A stretch of DNA of 64,000 nt from Sphingomonas sabuli. GTDB taxonomy: Bacteria > Pseudomonadota > Alphaproteobacteria > Sphingomonadales > Sphingomonadaceae. Made by a program: the position numbers and the translations under genes. Positions 1 to 9,063 of the stretch are shown here, in pieces (position 1 is the stretch's first letter; every line of letters begins with the position of its first letter). Below the pieces are notes generated by a model. It saw only the letters and a list, made by a program, of their open reading frames with translations, had not been told where the DNA came from and did not search any database. The DNA is taken from NCBI RefSeq assembly GCF_014352855.1, contig NZ_CP060697.1:1364001-1428000 (forward strand). Reading direction: 5' to 3'.

Positions 1-132
1 AGCGGTCGACCAGCCCTTGGCCAGGAACCAGGCGGCGAACAGCATCCACGCGGCCAGCACCAGCACCATCCAGTGCCGTTCCAGGAACGCGAGGACGCGG
101 CCGATCACGATGTCATCCTTGCGCTCGGACAT
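1..132 (-). CDS. Partial membrane protein (N-terminal 44 residues)
   Basis: Only the first 44 codons are inside the window; the gene runs off the left edge. It begins MSERKDDIVIGRVLAFLERH, a short charged stretch, followed from about residue 21 to 39 by one hydrophobic segment that looks like a first membrane helix. It is divergent from the GtrA gene at 192. The following genes are polyprenyl-sugar functions, so an integral membrane glycosyltransferase is possible, but nothing visible proves it. The reading frame is supported by clean GC-rich codon use and an ATG start; function is unknown. Confidence 0.6.
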   Translation of the reverse strand, partial: MSERKDDIVIGRVLAFLERHWMVLVLAAWMLFAAWFLAKGWSTA

Positions 133-191
133 GTTTCGCGGTGTAGCTGTCCGAAGAGACAAAACAAGCAAGCGCCCGCCGGAAAATTCCC

Positions 192-599
192 TTGATCACT
201 TCGCTCCACCCCGACCGCCGGGCCATGCTCGCGCAGCTCGTCCGCTTCGGCGTGACCGGCGCGTTCGTCACCGCGCTGGGCATCGGCGTCTACGTGCTCG
301 TGGTCCGGCTGCTCGACTGGCACCCGCAGGTCGGCAACGTGCTCGCTTACGTCACCGCCATGGCCACCGGCTATCTGATGCACAGCAAGTGGAGCTTTCG
401 CGATCACGGCGGCGAGCGGACCCACGCGACCAAGGGCAAGTTCCTGCTCGTGTCGCTGATCAGCTATGCGCTCAACGCCTTTTGGGTCTGGCTGTTCTTC
501 ACCCGGCTGCAGATGGGCGACCTGGCGCCGATCGTGCCGATGCTGTTCGTCACGCCGCTGGTCACGTTCGTGCTCAACCGCCAATGGGTTTTCCGCTGA
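192..599 (+). CDS. GtrA family membrane protein
   Basis: A 135-residue, four-helix membrane protein of the GtrA type, which is thought to help move undecaprenyl-phosphate-linked sugars across the inner membrane for glycan or O-antigen modification. Family cues are the early FGVTGAFVTALGIGVY helix, the MATGYLMHSKWSF segment and the C-terminal FVLNRQWVFR end. The frame opens with TTG at 192, about seven bases after a GGAA purine run; an ATG at 225 is an alternative start that would keep all four helices. Its stop overlaps the ATG of the methyltransferase at 599, so the two are translationally coupled. A GtrB-type glycosyltransferase (1228-2274, opposite strand) lies just beyond. Confidence 0.85.
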   Translation: MITSLHPDRRAMLAQLVRFGVTGAFVTALGIGVYVLVVRLLDWHPQVGNVLAYVTAMATGYLMHSKWSFRDHGGERTHATKGKFLLVSLISYALNAFWVWLFFTRLQMGDLAPIVPMLFVTPLVTFVLNRQWVFR

Positions 600-1327
600 T
601 GGAACGCGTCGTCTACGACCGCATGGCGGAACTCGATGAGCGGCACTGGTGGTACGTCGCCCGCCGCGAGGTGCTGGCCGCGCTCATCGCCCGCACGGTC
701 CGGCCGCCACGGGATGCCGCGATCCTGGAGGTCGGCTGCGGCACCGGGCACAACCTTGCCATGCTGGCGCGTTTCGGCACCGTCGACGGGATCGAGATTG
801 ACGCCGTCGCCCGCGCCCATGCCGAACGGCGGCTGGGCCGCGCGGTCGGTGCCGCGCCGCTGCCCGGCCTGCCCGGCATCGCCCGCGCCCACTACGACCT
901 GGTCGCGGCGCTCGACGTGATCGAACATATCGACGACGACGCCGGCGCGCTGGCTGGCATTGCCGCCTGCCTGAAGCCGGGCGGAAAATTGCTGATGACG
1001 GTGCCCGCGCACCAGTGGATGTGGTCGGCGCACGACGATCTCAACCACCACAAAAGGCGCTATTCGAAGGCTGCGCTGCGCCGGCTGGTCGAAGCGTCGC
1101 CGCTACGGCTGGACGCGATCGGCTATTTCAACAGCATCCTGTTCCCACTGGCCGTCGCGGCGCGGCTTGCGGCCAAGGCGACCGGTCGCGGCGGCAAGGA
1201 CGACGCCATGCCCCCGGCGCCGGTGAATTACGTCTTCGAACGCGTCTTCGCCGCCGAACGCCGGCTGGTCGGCGCGCTGCCGATGCCGCCCGGATTATCG
1301 CTGTTCGCGGTCGCCGCCGCGACCTGA
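599..1327 (+). CDS. Class I SAM-dependent methyltransferase
   Basis: A 242-residue soluble methyltransferase. Motif I is AILEVGCGTG at residues 41-50 and the motif II/post-motif DVIEHI is near residue 106, both standard for Rossmann-fold SAM enzymes; the HWWYVARRE segment near residue 16 is common in methyltransferases of glycan clusters. The start ATG overlaps the GtrA stop (ATGA), so a shared transcript is likely. The substrate cannot be told from sequence; a sugar or lipid-linked glycan is suggested by the neighbours. Its last 100 bases overlap, tail to tail, the end of the glycosyltransferase gene on the other strand. Confidence 0.82.
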   Translation: MERVVYDRMAELDERHWWYVARREVLAALIARTVRPPRDAAILEVGCGTGHNLAMLARFGTVDGIEIDAVARAHAERRLGRAVGAAPLPGLPGIARAHYDLVAALDVIEHIDDDAGALAGIAACLKPGGKLLMTVPAHQWMWSAHDDLNHHKRRYSKAALRRLVEASPLRLDAIGYFNSILFPLAVAARLAAKATGRGGKDDAMPPAPVNYVFERVFAAERRLVGALPMPPGLSLFAVAAAT

Positions 1328-2274
1328 CCAAGCCCGCTGGAGCGGCGTTCCGCCCCGGCGATTTCCTGCACGATATATAGCGGCCGGCCCTTCGCCTCGT
1401 TGTACAGCCGGCCGATATATTCGCCCATCAGCGCCAGCACGAACATCTGCACCGCGCCCAGCACGACCACCACCAGCATCAGCGACGTCCAGCCCGGGAT
1501 GCTGTGCCCGGCGATCCACGCATAAAGGATGTAAAGGACGATCAGCAGCGACCCGATCGACAGCGCCAGCCCGGCATGGCTGGCCAGCTTCAGCGGGGCG
1601 GAGGAAAAACCGGTCAGCGCGTCGAGCGCGAAGCGCAGCATCTTGCTCAGCGGATATTTGGTTTCCCCCGCCAGCCGCTCGTCGCGGTCATAGAGGAACG
1701 GCACCTGCCTGAACCCGATCCATGCGACCATCCCACGGATGAAGCGCGCCTGTTCCGGCATCGCCAGCAACACGTCCAGCGCGCGGCGGCTCATCAGGCG
1801 GAAGTCCCCGGCGTCGAGCGGGATGTCGACGTCGGTGGCGCGCGACAGCAAGCGGTAGAAACCGTGCGCGGTCGCCCGCTTGAACGCGGTCTCGCCCTTG
1901 CGGCTCTGGCGCACGCCATAGACCACGTCGGCCTCCTCGCGCTGCATCGCCTCCAGCATCGGGCCGAGCAATTCGGGCGGGTCCTGCAGGTCTGCGTCGA
2001 TGATCAGCACGGTGTCGCCGATGCACAGGTCCAGCCCGGCGGTCAGCGCCAGCTGGTGCCCGTGATTGCGCGACAGGTTGACCGCGACCAGATGCGGGTC
2101 GCGGTCGGCCAGCGCGCGCATGATCGGCCAGGTCTTGTCGCGCGACCCGTCATTGACCAGCACGATTTCGTAATCGTCCGCGGCGACGCCGCGCGCGGCC
2201 GCCGTCAACCGCTCGTGCAGGACCGGCAGGCAGTCTTCCTCGTTGAAACAGGGCACGACGATCGAAAGCTTCAT
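1228..2274 (-). CDS. Glycosyltransferase family 2 (GtrB/DPM1-like)
   Basis: A 348-residue GT2 enzyme of the polyprenyl-phosphate-hexose synthase type. It starts with the nucleotide-sugar fold MKLSIVVPCFNEEDCLPVL, has the acidic DADLQDPPELL motif near residue 95, the conserved QARFIRGMVAWIGFRQ stretch near 175-190, and two C-terminal membrane helices at about 230-250 and 265-290. It likely loads a sugar from an NDP donor onto undecaprenyl phosphate at the cytoplasmic face, pairing with the GtrA protein. The start codon overlaps the upstream membrane-protein stop (2271-2274). The final 33 residues are a charged tail that is antisense to the methyltransferase end, so the true C-terminus may be younger than the domain. 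Confidence 0.87.
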   Translation of the reverse strand: MKLSIVVPCFNEEDCLPVLHERLTAAARGVAADDYEIVLVNDGSRDKTWPIMRALADRDPHLVAVNLSRNHGHQLALTAGLDLCIGDTVLIIDADLQDPPELLGPMLEAMQREEADVVYGVRQSRKGETAFKRATAHGFYRLLSRATDVDIPLDAGDFRLMSRRALDVLLAMPEQARFIRGMVAWIGFRQVPFLYDRDERLAGETKYPLSKMLRFALDALTGFSSAPLKLASHAGLALSIGSLLIVLYILYAWIAGHSIPGWTSLMLVVVVLGAVQMFVLALMGEYIGRLYNEAKGRPLYIVQEIAGAERRSSGLGQVAAATANSDNPGGIGSAPTSRRSAAKTRSKT

Positions 2275-3845
2275 GGGTTCGCGGATCCTCCGTCCAGCCG
2301 ATAGAGGATCGACCCCTTGCCGCGCCAGACCGGTTTCAGTCCGTCGACCAGTTTCGGGTCGTGCGCCGGCGCGTCAATCAGCCAGAGATAGTCGAAATCC
2401 TCGCGCGGCAGCGTCGCCAGCGACCGGTCGATCCCCATCCGCAGCCGATCGGGGCAGGCGTTGGGGCGGACGATCTGCGACGGGTCCGCGGCAAAGCGCC
2501 CGGCCTTTTCATATTGCAGCTTGAGCAGGTTCGCGCCTTCCACCGTCCACTGGTCGTTGGAATAACCGTCGCGCCGGACCACCACCATCGCGCCAAGGTG
2601 GCTGTTGCGCGGCAGGTCCCACAGCCCGGTGCACGGCATGCCGACCTGGCTGATGACCCGCGCGCCCATCGGGATATGGTCGAGCGCCTTGAGCTTGGCC
2701 TGCTGGTCGTCGCTGGCGATGGCCATGCTGGCGGTGGTCGAAGCGACGCGGATGACCAGGAAGGCAATGCCCAGAACCGCCAGCGCCGTTCCCAATCGCT
2801 GGCTGATCGCTCCGCGAAACCGCACCGCCAGTACCAGCACCGCGACCATGTAGGGGGCCAGCCGCATGTCGGCGTAGGCCGAGCCGAAGATGATCCGCGG
2901 CAAAAGGACGAAACCGACCGCCAGCACCAGTCCGGAAAAGGCGAGGTTGCGCGAAAAGGTCAGCCGCCGGTTGCGCAGCGATTCCGCCAGCACCAGCACG
3001 ATCGCCGCCATCGATACCGTGTCATAGGTCTGCCAGCGGTCGCGCAGGGCCATCGTCAGCCACTGGAACTTGGCCTTGAAGTTGAACCAGTCGGCGGTGC
3101 CGCCGCCATGCGTTTCGCTGCGCCAAGCAAGCATGATGATCAGCGGCAGGGCCATGACGGCGCTGTGCCACGCGGCATTCCACGCCGAGCGTACCCAGCC
3201 GACGCCGCGATCGTGCTGGCGCACCGCCTCGGCCGAAAAGCACAGCAGGCCAAGCACGCCCCAGCCGTAGGTATGGGCGAAAAAGACGACCAGCGAGATG
3301 GGCACGAACAGCCATGAGCGCAGCCGCGTCTTGCCCAGCCGCCCGAGCCGCAGCCACAGGCCGAACGCAAGGAAGGCGAGCGCGATCGACAGCGCGTAAT
3401 TGACGAAGCCGAACAGGAACGGGTGGCCAAGCGCGAAAGGCAGCGCGAAATAGGCCGTCGGCGGGATCCGCCCGTGCACTTCGCGCGCTACCCACAGGAA
3501 ACCGGCGACGGTCATCGGCGGGATCGCGACGACCACCAGCTTGACCGCGTTCTCAAGGCCCAGCAGCGGCGCCAGCGGGACGATCAGCAGGTCGACGCCA
3601 AGGTTGCCGATCAGCGCCCAGTGGAAGTCGTAATATTGCCGCAGCCAGGCGGACTGGCCGAGGTCGAGCTGAACGCGATAACGGCCCATGTGGCCGAGCA
3701 GATCGACCAGCGGCGGGATCGGCGGATAGAGCAAGGGGACGGCGGACAGGAACACGGCGGCGGCGAGCAGCCAGGGGCTTTCCCACCACCCGTGCGGCCT
3801 GTCGGCCCCGGCGTCGACACGGCCGGCGATTGCCCCCTTGATCAT
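2271..3845 (-). CDS. Multi-pass membrane protein, GT-C-like, unknown function
   Basis: A 524-residue polytopic inner-membrane protein. I place the start at ATG 3845 (MIKGAIAGRVDAG): the open frame extends further upstream, but that part runs antisense through the signal peptide of the EF-hand gene and has no membrane character. About ten hydrophobic segments follow from residue 24 onward, with a soluble C-terminal domain of about 130 residues containing two cysteines. The architecture (many helices then a periplasmic-type tail, next to GtrA/GtrB genes) resembles GT-C glycosyltransferases that use polyprenyl-phosphate sugars, but I recognise no family-specific motif. It overlaps the GT2 gene by four bases, so they form one operon. 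Confidence 0.7.
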   Translation of the reverse strand: MIKGAIAGRVDAGADRPHGWWESPWLLAAAVFLSAVPLLYPPIPPLVDLLGHMGRYRVQLDLGQSAWLRQYYDFHWALIGNLGVDLLIVPLAPLLGLENAVKLVVVAIPPMTVAGFLWVAREVHGRIPPTAYFALPFALGHPFLFGFVNYALSIALAFLAFGLWLRLGRLGKTRLRSWLFVPISLVVFFAHTYGWGVLGLLCFSAEAVRQHDRGVGWVRSAWNAAWHSAVMALPLIIMLAWRSETHGGGTADWFNFKAKFQWLTMALRDRWQTYDTVSMAAIVLVLAESLRNRRLTFSRNLAFSGLVLAVGFVLLPRIIFGSAYADMRLAPYMVAVLVLAVRFRGAISQRLGTALAVLGIAFLVIRVASTTASMAIASDDQQAKLKALDHIPMGARVISQVGMPCTGLWDLPRNSHLGAMVVVRRDGYSNDQWTVEGANLLKLQYEKAGRFAADPSQIVRPNACPDRLRMGIDRSLATLPREDFDYLWLIDAPAHDPKLVDGLKPVWRGKGSILYRLDGGSANP

Positions 3846-3936
3846 CGTGCCGCTCTGCCCGTTCGCTTCGCCGCATTCAACATGGATACATGCAGCCGAT
3901 GCTAGTGCCCGGGCAGGATAGTTCAGGAGAGTATCG

Positions 3937-4503
3937 ATGAAGACTTTGTTTCTGGCCGGCGCCGCGGCGCTTGGCGCCGCCGCTTTCGCTCCCGTGCTCG
4001 CACAGGCTCCGACTCCGGCCCCCGCCCCGCAGGCATCCGACATGCACCACGGCATGCGCATGGGTCCGGTGACCCGCGCCGCGATGCTGGAAAAGGTGCA
4101 GTCGCACTTCGCCAAGCTTGATGCCGACCGCAACGGCGTCGTCACCGCCGCCGAAATGGACGCCATGCGCGCCCAGCATCAGGGCCGCATGGGCCAGCGC
4201 GGCGAAAAGCGGTTCGACCGCCTCGACGCCAATGACGACCAGGCGATCAGCAAGGCCGAATTCGACGCGGCCCACGCCAAGATGGGCGACCATCGCGGCA
4301 AGGGCATGCGGATGGGCGGCATGGGCGGCCGGATGATCATGCGCATGGCCGACGCCAACAAGGACGGCAACGTCAGCCTGCAGGAAGCGACCGCCGCCGC
4401 GGCGACGCATTTCGACCAGGCCGACGCCAACCGCGACGGCACGCTGACCCGCGAGGAAATGCGCGCCGCTCGCAAGGCGCACATGGGCAAGCGCGGCGCC
4501 TAA
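3937..4503 (+). CDS. Secreted EF-hand calcium-binding protein
   Basis: A 188-residue exported protein. A signal peptide spans about residues 1-23, ending AFAPVLAQA. Four EF-hand loops follow, beginning DADRNGVVTAAE, DANDDQAISKAE, DANKDGNVSLQE and DANRDGTLTREE; three have the full D-x-D/N-x-D/N-G pattern and the second has a degenerate DANDDQ loop. The linkers are rich in methionine, histidine, arginine and glycine, which is seen in periplasmic metal-responsive proteins. An AGGAG site lies about eight bases before ATG. It is monocistronic, with a strong terminator immediately downstream. The exact role (calcium buffering or metal sensing) is inference. Confidence 0.85.
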   Translation: MKTLFLAGAAALGAAAFAPVLAQAPTPAPAPQASDMHHGMRMGPVTRAAMLEKVQSHFAKLDADRNGVVTAAEMDAMRAQHQGRMGQRGEKRFDRLDANDDQAISKAEFDAAHAKMGDHRGKGMRMGGMGGRMIMRMADANKDGNVSLQEATAAAATHFDQADANRDGTLTREEMRAARKAHMGKRGA

Positions 4504-5786
4504 GCCGGCTGCTTGACCGACGAAGAGGCCCGGCGCCCGCGCGCCGGGCCTTTTTCTTTGCCCGCAGCGGCCTTGGCGCGAAGCGCCTGTTCCGCCTCGA
4601 TCATGTAATCGCGGGTGATCGGCAACGCCCGCCGGTCGCGGATGAACTGCACCTGGTAATTGCAGCCGGCGCCGCTTTCGAACATCACGATCCCGCCGGC
4701 GAGATAAAATTCCCACATGCGGAAGAAGCGCTCGTCGTACATCTCGACGATCTTGGCGCGATTTTCGTGCACCCGGTCGAGCCAGTGGCGCAGCGTGTAG
4801 GCGTAGTGCAGGCGTAGCGTCTCGAGGTCGGCGACCATCATCTTCGACTTCTCGCTGGCGGTGAACATCTGGCTCAGCGACGGCACGTGATAGCCGGGGA
4901 AAATCCACTTGTCGGTGAACGGGTCGGCCTTCTTCGAAATGCCGAACTTGCCGATCGTGTGCAGCAGCATGACCCCGTCGCGCTTCAGCAGCCGGCGGCA
5001 CGAGGCGAAGAACTCGTCGTAAAATTCCAGCCCGACATGTTCGAACATGCCGACCGACACGATGCGGTCGAATTCGCCTTCCAGCACGCGATAGTCGACC
5101 AGTTCGAACTTGACCCGGTCGGCGACGCCGGCGTCCGCCGCGCGCTGACGGGCGACCCGCAACTGGTCTTCGGACAGGGTGATGCCGAGCACTTCGACGT
5201 CGGCGACCTGGTTGAGATAGATCGCCATCCCGCCCCAGCCGCAGCCGATGTCGAGCACGCGAAGCCCCGGCTTAAGGTACAGCTTGGACGCGATATGCGC
5301 CTTCTTGTCGGCCTGCGCGTCCTCAAGCTCCTTGTCGGGCGAGGTGAAATAGGCACAGCTGTATTGCCGGTCGGCGTCCAGGAACAGGTCGTACAGGTCG
5401 TCGCCAAGGTCATAATGATGGGCAACGTTCTTGCGCGACGTCTTGGTATCGTTGCGCTGGAACAGGCGCAGCAGCGCGCGGCCCTTGCCGCGGTTGAGCA
5501 TCGCCCGCGCCGGCCGCCCCTCTTCCCACGGATTGGACCCCATGATCATCTGGAGCAGCTCCAGGATGGTGCCGTTCTCGAGCACCAGCCGGCCGTCCAT
5601 ATAGGCCTCGCCGAACGCCAGCCGCGGGTTCTTGAGCACCTGCAGCGGCAGCTTGTTGTCGGTCAGCCGGATGGTCACTGCCGGGCCGTCGCCCGGGCCA
5701 TGGGTTTCCGGCGCCTTGCCGGGCTGGATGACGGTGATGCTGCCGTGAGTCAGCAGCTTGTCGATCATTTGGCCGATTCCGGACAT
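4500..5786 (-). CDS. cfa: Cyclopropane-fatty-acyl-phospholipid synthase
   Basis: A 428-residue SAM-dependent enzyme that methylenates unsaturated acyl chains of membrane phospholipids. Evidence is the SAM-binding VLDIGCGWGGMAIYLNQ region near residue 175, the GITLSEDQ motif just after it, the EHVGLEFYDEFF segment, and the C-terminal GAGCNYQVQFIRDRRALP region typical of CFA synthases; length is normal for the family. The C-terminal tail (KEKGPARGRRASSSVKQPA) is low complexity because it is read through the opposing gene's terminator hairpin. It ends convergently with the EF-hand gene, overlapping by four bases. Confidence 0.93.
   Translation of the reverse strand: MSGIGQMIDKLLTHGSITVIQPGKAPETHGPGDGPAVTIRLTDNKLPLQVLKNPRLAFGEAYMDGRLVLENGTILELLQMIMGSNPWEEGRPARAMLNRGKGRALLRLFQRNDTKTSRKNVAHHYDLGDDLYDLFLDADRQYSCAYFTSPDKELEDAQADKKAHIASKLYLKPGLRVLDIGCGWGGMAIYLNQVADVEVLGITLSEDQLRVARQRAADAGVADRVKFELVDYRVLEGEFDRIVSVGMFEHVGLEFYDEFFASCRRLLKRDGVMLLHTIGKFGISKKADPFTDKWIFPGYHVPSLSQMFTASEKSKMMVADLETLRLHYAYTLRHWLDRVHENRAKIVEMYDERFFRMWEFYLAGGIVMFESGAGCNYQVQFIRDRRALPITRDYMIEAEQALRAKAAAGKEKGPARGRRASSSVKQPA
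4527..4560 (+). terminator. Intrinsic terminator of the EF-hand gene, inside the cfa 3' end
   Basis: A perfect 10-bp stem (4527-4536 pairs with 4541-4550) with a 4-base loop CCGC, followed by TTTTTCTTT. It lies 24 bases after the EF-hand stop codon and at the same time encodes the last residues of the convergent cyclopropane synthase. Confidence 0.88.
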
Positions 5787-5858
5787 TCGGGCGGTCCCCG
5801 TTCGGTGATAGGTTCGGATTGAAGACTAACCGCGATGCGGCGAGCGCGTCCAGCGCCG

Positions 5859-7052
5859 TTACGCCGGGGCGCCGGCTTCCCGGTCGGGCTGGGCGCGCGA
5901 TTTCTTTTCCGCGGCGGTCTTGAGCTGGCCGCAGGCGGCGTCGATGTCGCGGCCGCGCGGGGTCCGCACCGGCGCGGAAATGCCGGCTTCGAACACGATG
6001 TTGCTGAACGACCGAATGCGGTCCGGCTCGGAACATTCATATTCGGCGCCGGGCCACGGGTTGAACGGGATCAGGTTGACCTTGGCCGGAAGCTTGTACT
6101 GGCGGATCAGCCGGACCAGCTCGCGCGCGTCCGCGTTGCTGTCGTTCTTGTCCTTCAACATCACATATTCGAAGGTGATGCGCCGCGCGTTGTTGGCGCC
6201 GGGATAGTCGGCGCACGCCTGCAACAGCTGCTCGATCCCATACTTGCGGTTGAGCGGCACGATCTCGTCGCGCACTTCCTTGGTCACCGCGTGCAGCGAG
6301 ACGGCCAGGTTGACGCCGATCTCCGCGCCGCACCGCTCCATCATCGGCACCACCCCGCTGGTCGACAAGGTGATGCGGCGTTTGGACAGACCGAGCCCGT
6401 CGCCGTCCATGACGATCTTCAGCGCGTCGCGGACGTTGTCGAAATTGTACAGCGGCTCGCCCATGCCCATCATGACGATATTGGTCAGCATCCGGCCCTC
6501 GGGCTGGCTCGGCCACTCGCCCAGCGCGTCGCGGGCAAGCATGACCTGGGCGACGATTTCCGATGGCTCCAGGTTGCGCACCAGCCGCATCGTTCCGGTG
6601 TGGCAGAAACGGCAGTTGAGCGTGCAACCCACCTGGCTCGACACGCACAGCGTGCCGCGGTCGGCGTCGGGGATGAACACCATCTCGAAATCGTTGCCGT
6701 CGTGGGTCCGCAACAACCACTTGCGGGTGCCGTCCGACGACACCTGCGCCTCGACCACCTCGGGGCGGGAAAGGGTGAACTTCTTCTCCAGCCACGGGCG
6801 CTGCGCCTTGGCGATGTCGGTCATCTGGGCAAAGCCGGTCGCGCCGCGATTGTAGATCCAGTGCCACAGCTGCTTGGACCGCAGCTTGGCCTGCTTCGGC
6901 TCCAGCCCCGCGGTCTCCAGCGCGGTGCGTAGCTGGTCCTTGGTCAGGCCGACCAGCTCGACCTTGCCGTCGGCGCGCGGCATCGGCGCGCGCGGCACGG
7001 TCACGGGATCGATGGCGCCCGCGATGGGCATCAAGGTGGTGTCGGCGCTCAT
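5859..7052 (-). CDS. rlmN: 23S rRNA (adenine2503-C2)-methyltransferase RlmN
   Basis: A 397-residue radical-SAM methyltransferase that modifies A2503 of 23S rRNA and A37 of some tRNAs. The radical-SAM CX3CX2C motif appears as CTLNCRFC near residue 136, preceded by SSQVG and followed by [34 protein letters not shown] and [10 protein letters not shown] are further signature blocks, and the C-terminal catalytic cysteine is in [20 protein letters not shown]. The first 25 residues are a variable leader. Length fits. The gene is followed closely by cfa on the same strand (72-base gap). Confidence 0.96.
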   Translation of the reverse strand: MSADTTLMPIAGAIDPVTVPRAPMPRADGKVELVGLTKDQLRTALETAGLEPKQAKLRSKQLWHWIYNRGATGFAQMTDIAKAQRPWLEKKFTLSRPEVVEAQVSSDGTRKWLLRTHDGNDFEMVFIPDADRGTLCVSSQVGCTLNCRFCHTGTMRLVRNLEPSEIVAQVMLARDALGEWPSQPEGRMLTNIVMMGMGEPLYNFDNVRDALKIVMDGDGLGLSKRRITLSTSGVVPMMERCGAEIGVNLAVSLHAVTKEVRDEIVPLNRKYGIEQLLQACADYPGANNARRITFEYVMLKDKNDSNADARELVRLIRQYKLPAKVNLIPFNPWPGAEYECSEPDRIRSFSNIVFEAGISAPVRTPRGRDIDAACGQLKTAAEKKSRAQPDREAGAPA

Positions 7053-7070
7053 GGCAGGGCGCCTATCTAG

Positions 7071-7589
7071 TTAGCGCGGCGCACTTTTGCCAGCGCAGGC
7101 CGCCGCCGCGGCGTCGATCGCGGTCGCGGCGCCGGCCAGGCTGTAGCGATCGACGATCCGCCGCCCGGTCGAATCGCGCGCCTCGACCCGCATCGACTGG
7201 CCGTAACGGACCGCGTTGAGCAGGGCGCGTTGCTGGTCCCCGCCGCGGCCCCACGCCCACTGGCCGCGCCCGGCGAGCAGGAACGGTTGCGACTCGATGG
7301 TGGCAATGACGCTGGCGCCGGCCCGCGCCGGCCGGGCGAGATGGACGTAGAAGCGCCCCGTCGCGCCGCCGCCAAAGGCGAAGCCGGCGAACGGCCGCGT
7401 GCCGGTGCGCGCCCACAGCGCTCCCGAGCGCGCTTCGCAGCGGGCGCCGAAGTCGATTCCCGCCCATTTGCCGCCGGCGAATAGGACACGGCCCGGCGCG
7501 GCCTGGACCGCGGCCGCGGGCAGCAGCGCAAACGCACCGAAACCAATGAATAACCATCCAAACTTGAGCAACATCGCCGCTTGTGCCAT
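7071..7589 (-). CDS. IalB-like exported protein
   Basis: A 172-residue protein with a signal peptide (MAQAAMLLKFGWLFIGFGAF, cleavage after AAAVQA) and a mature part resembling the invasion-associated-locus-B type of small periplasmic proteins seen in alphaproteobacteria: an ATIESQPFLLAGRGQWAWG segment, then AVRYGQSMRVEARDSTGRR, and a final DRYSLAGAATAIDAAAAAC block. I place the start at ATG 7589, after GAAGAG, because the longer open frame upstream has no signal peptide and runs into the divergent gene. It ends 18 bases upstream of the rlmN start and could share its transcript. Function in the cell is unknown. Confidence 0.7.
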   Translation of the reverse strand: MAQAAMLLKFGWLFIGFGAFALLPAAAVQAAPGRVLFAGGKWAGIDFGARCEARSGALWARTGTRPFAGFAFGGGATGRFYVHLARPARAGASVIATIESQPFLLAGRGQWAWGRGGDQQRALLNAVRYGQSMRVEARDSTGRRIVDRYSLAGAATAIDAAAAACAGKSAPR

Positions 7590-7677
7590 CTCTTCGCCCG
7601 CTCGGTTGACCTTCGCCTGGAGGCAGGCCTGTGTCCCGAGTAGTTGCCCGGCATAGCGGTTCGCGCGGTTCTGGCGA

Positions 7678-9063
7678 ATGACTTTCGCCCAGATCCTGAC
7701 CCAGTTCGCGGCGGAACTGGCGCTGTTCAGCGCGGTCGGTTTCTTGCTGTTCGCGGTCAACGATCTGGCCGTCGACCTGCTGTATTTCGCGCGGCGGCTG
7801 TGGCGCTCGGCGACCGTCTACCGCCGTTACCCCAAGGCCTTTGCGCAGACCCTCGTCGGCCGCGCCGACACGCAGCAGTTCATCGCCGTCTTCGTGCCCG
7901 CGTGGGACGAATCGGCGGTCATCGCCGCCATGCTGCGCGCCACCCTGCAACGGCTGGACTATGGCAATTACCGCATCTTCGTCGGCCTGTACCGCAACGA
8001 TCCGGCGACCGCCGCCGCCGTCGCCAGCATCGCCGACCCGCGGGTCGAGCCGGTGCCGGTCGAAGTCGACGGCCCGACCACCAAGGCGGATTGCCTCAAC
8101 CACCTGTACGACGCGCTGATCGCCTTCGAACTGCGCGAAAACCTGTCGGCGGCGGCGGTCGTGCTGCACGATGCAGAAGACGTCGTCCATCCGCTCGAAC
8201 TGGGCGTGTTCAACGCGCTGATCGACCGGGCGGCGGTGATCCAGCTGCCTGTGCAGCCGCTGATCGACCCGCAATCGCGCTGGATCGCCGGCCATTATTG
8301 CGACGAATTCGCCGAGGCACACGCCAAGGAACTGGTGGTGCGCGAAGCGATCGGCGCGTCGGTGCCGCTGGCCGGGGTCGGCTGCGCCATCGCCCGCACC
8401 CCGCTGGCCCGGCTCGCCGCGCTGCACGACGGCCATCCGTTCGGCGGCGGGACGCTGACCGAGGATTATGAAATGGGCCTGCGGCTTGGCGAGCTTGGGC
8501 TGAAGACGATCTTCGTGCGCATGCCCGCCGTTCCCGGCAGCCGCGGCGTCGTCGCCAGCCGCGGCAATTTCCCCGCCACTTTCGGCGAGGCGGTGCGGCA
8601 AAAGGCGCGCTGGCTGGGCGGGATCGCGCTGGCCGGGTGGGACCGGCTGGGCTGGAGCGGCGGGATCGGCGAACGGTGGATGCGGATGCGCGACCGGCGC
8701 GGGCCGATTGCCGCCTTGCTGCTGCTCAGCGGCTATTCGGCGGCGTTCCTGTGGAGCCAGCTGTGGCTGGCCGAGGCGCTTGGCGCTCCCGTTCATGTCG
8801 AAATCGACCCCGTCCTCTCGACCCTGCTGTGGATCAACCTGTGGCTGCTGATCTGGCGCATCGCGATGCGGATGATCTTCACCGCGTCGGTCTATGGCTG
8901 GCGCGAAGGCCTGCGCTCGGTGCCGCGGCTGGTCGTCGGCAACCTCGTCGCCATCGCCGCCGCGGCCCGCGCTCTGATGCAATATTCCGCCCGCCGCGCT
9001 CCGTCCTGGGACAAGACCCGCCACACCTTTCCCGCGCGCCTGCCCGGAGAAGCGTCGGCATGA
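7678..9063 (+). CDS. NfrB-like membrane glycosyltransferase
   Basis: A 461-residue GT2-type membrane glycosyltransferase resembling the N-terminal part of the phage N4 adsorption protein NfrB. The order is one N-terminal helix, a cytoplasmic GT2 domain with FVPAWDESAVIAAML near residue 70, the metal-binding HDAEDVVHPLE near 163, the acceptor-side GGGTLTEDYEMGLRL near 258 and the QKARW signature near 303 (QxxRW), then three C-terminal helices. It would polymerise or transfer an NDP-sugar at the inner membrane and export the product. It overlaps the next frame by four bases (ATGA), but that partner gene is broken (see 9060-10156). The regulatory domain found at the C-terminus of full-length NfrB is absent. 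Confidence 0.85.
   Translation: MTFAQILTQFAAELALFSAVGFLLFAVNDLAVDLLYFARRLWRSATVYRRYPKAFAQTLVGRADTQQFIAVFVPAWDESAVIAAMLRATLQRLDYGNYRIFVGLYRNDPATAAAVASIADPRVEPVPVEVDGPTTKADCLNHLYDALIAFELRENLSAAAVVLHDAEDVVHPLELGVFNALIDRAAVIQLPVQPLIDPQSRWIAGHYCDEFAEAHAKELVVREAIGASVPLAGVGCAIARTPLARLAALHDGHPFGGGTLTEDYEMGLRLGELGLKTIFVRMPAVPGSRGVVASRGNFPATFGEAVRQKARWLGGIALAGWDRLGWSGGIGERWMRMRDRRGPIAALLLLSGYSAAFLWSQLWLAEALGAPVHVEIDPVLSTLLWINLWLLIWRIAMRMIFTASVYGWREGLRSVPRLVVGNLVAIAAAARALMQYSARRAPSWDKTRHTFPARLPGEASA

Noticed and set aside
3846..4166. N-terminal extension of the membrane protein gene to 4166
   Set aside because: The extension is antisense to the EF-hand signal peptide, lacks membrane character and would overlap that gene's promoter; ATG 3845 is better.
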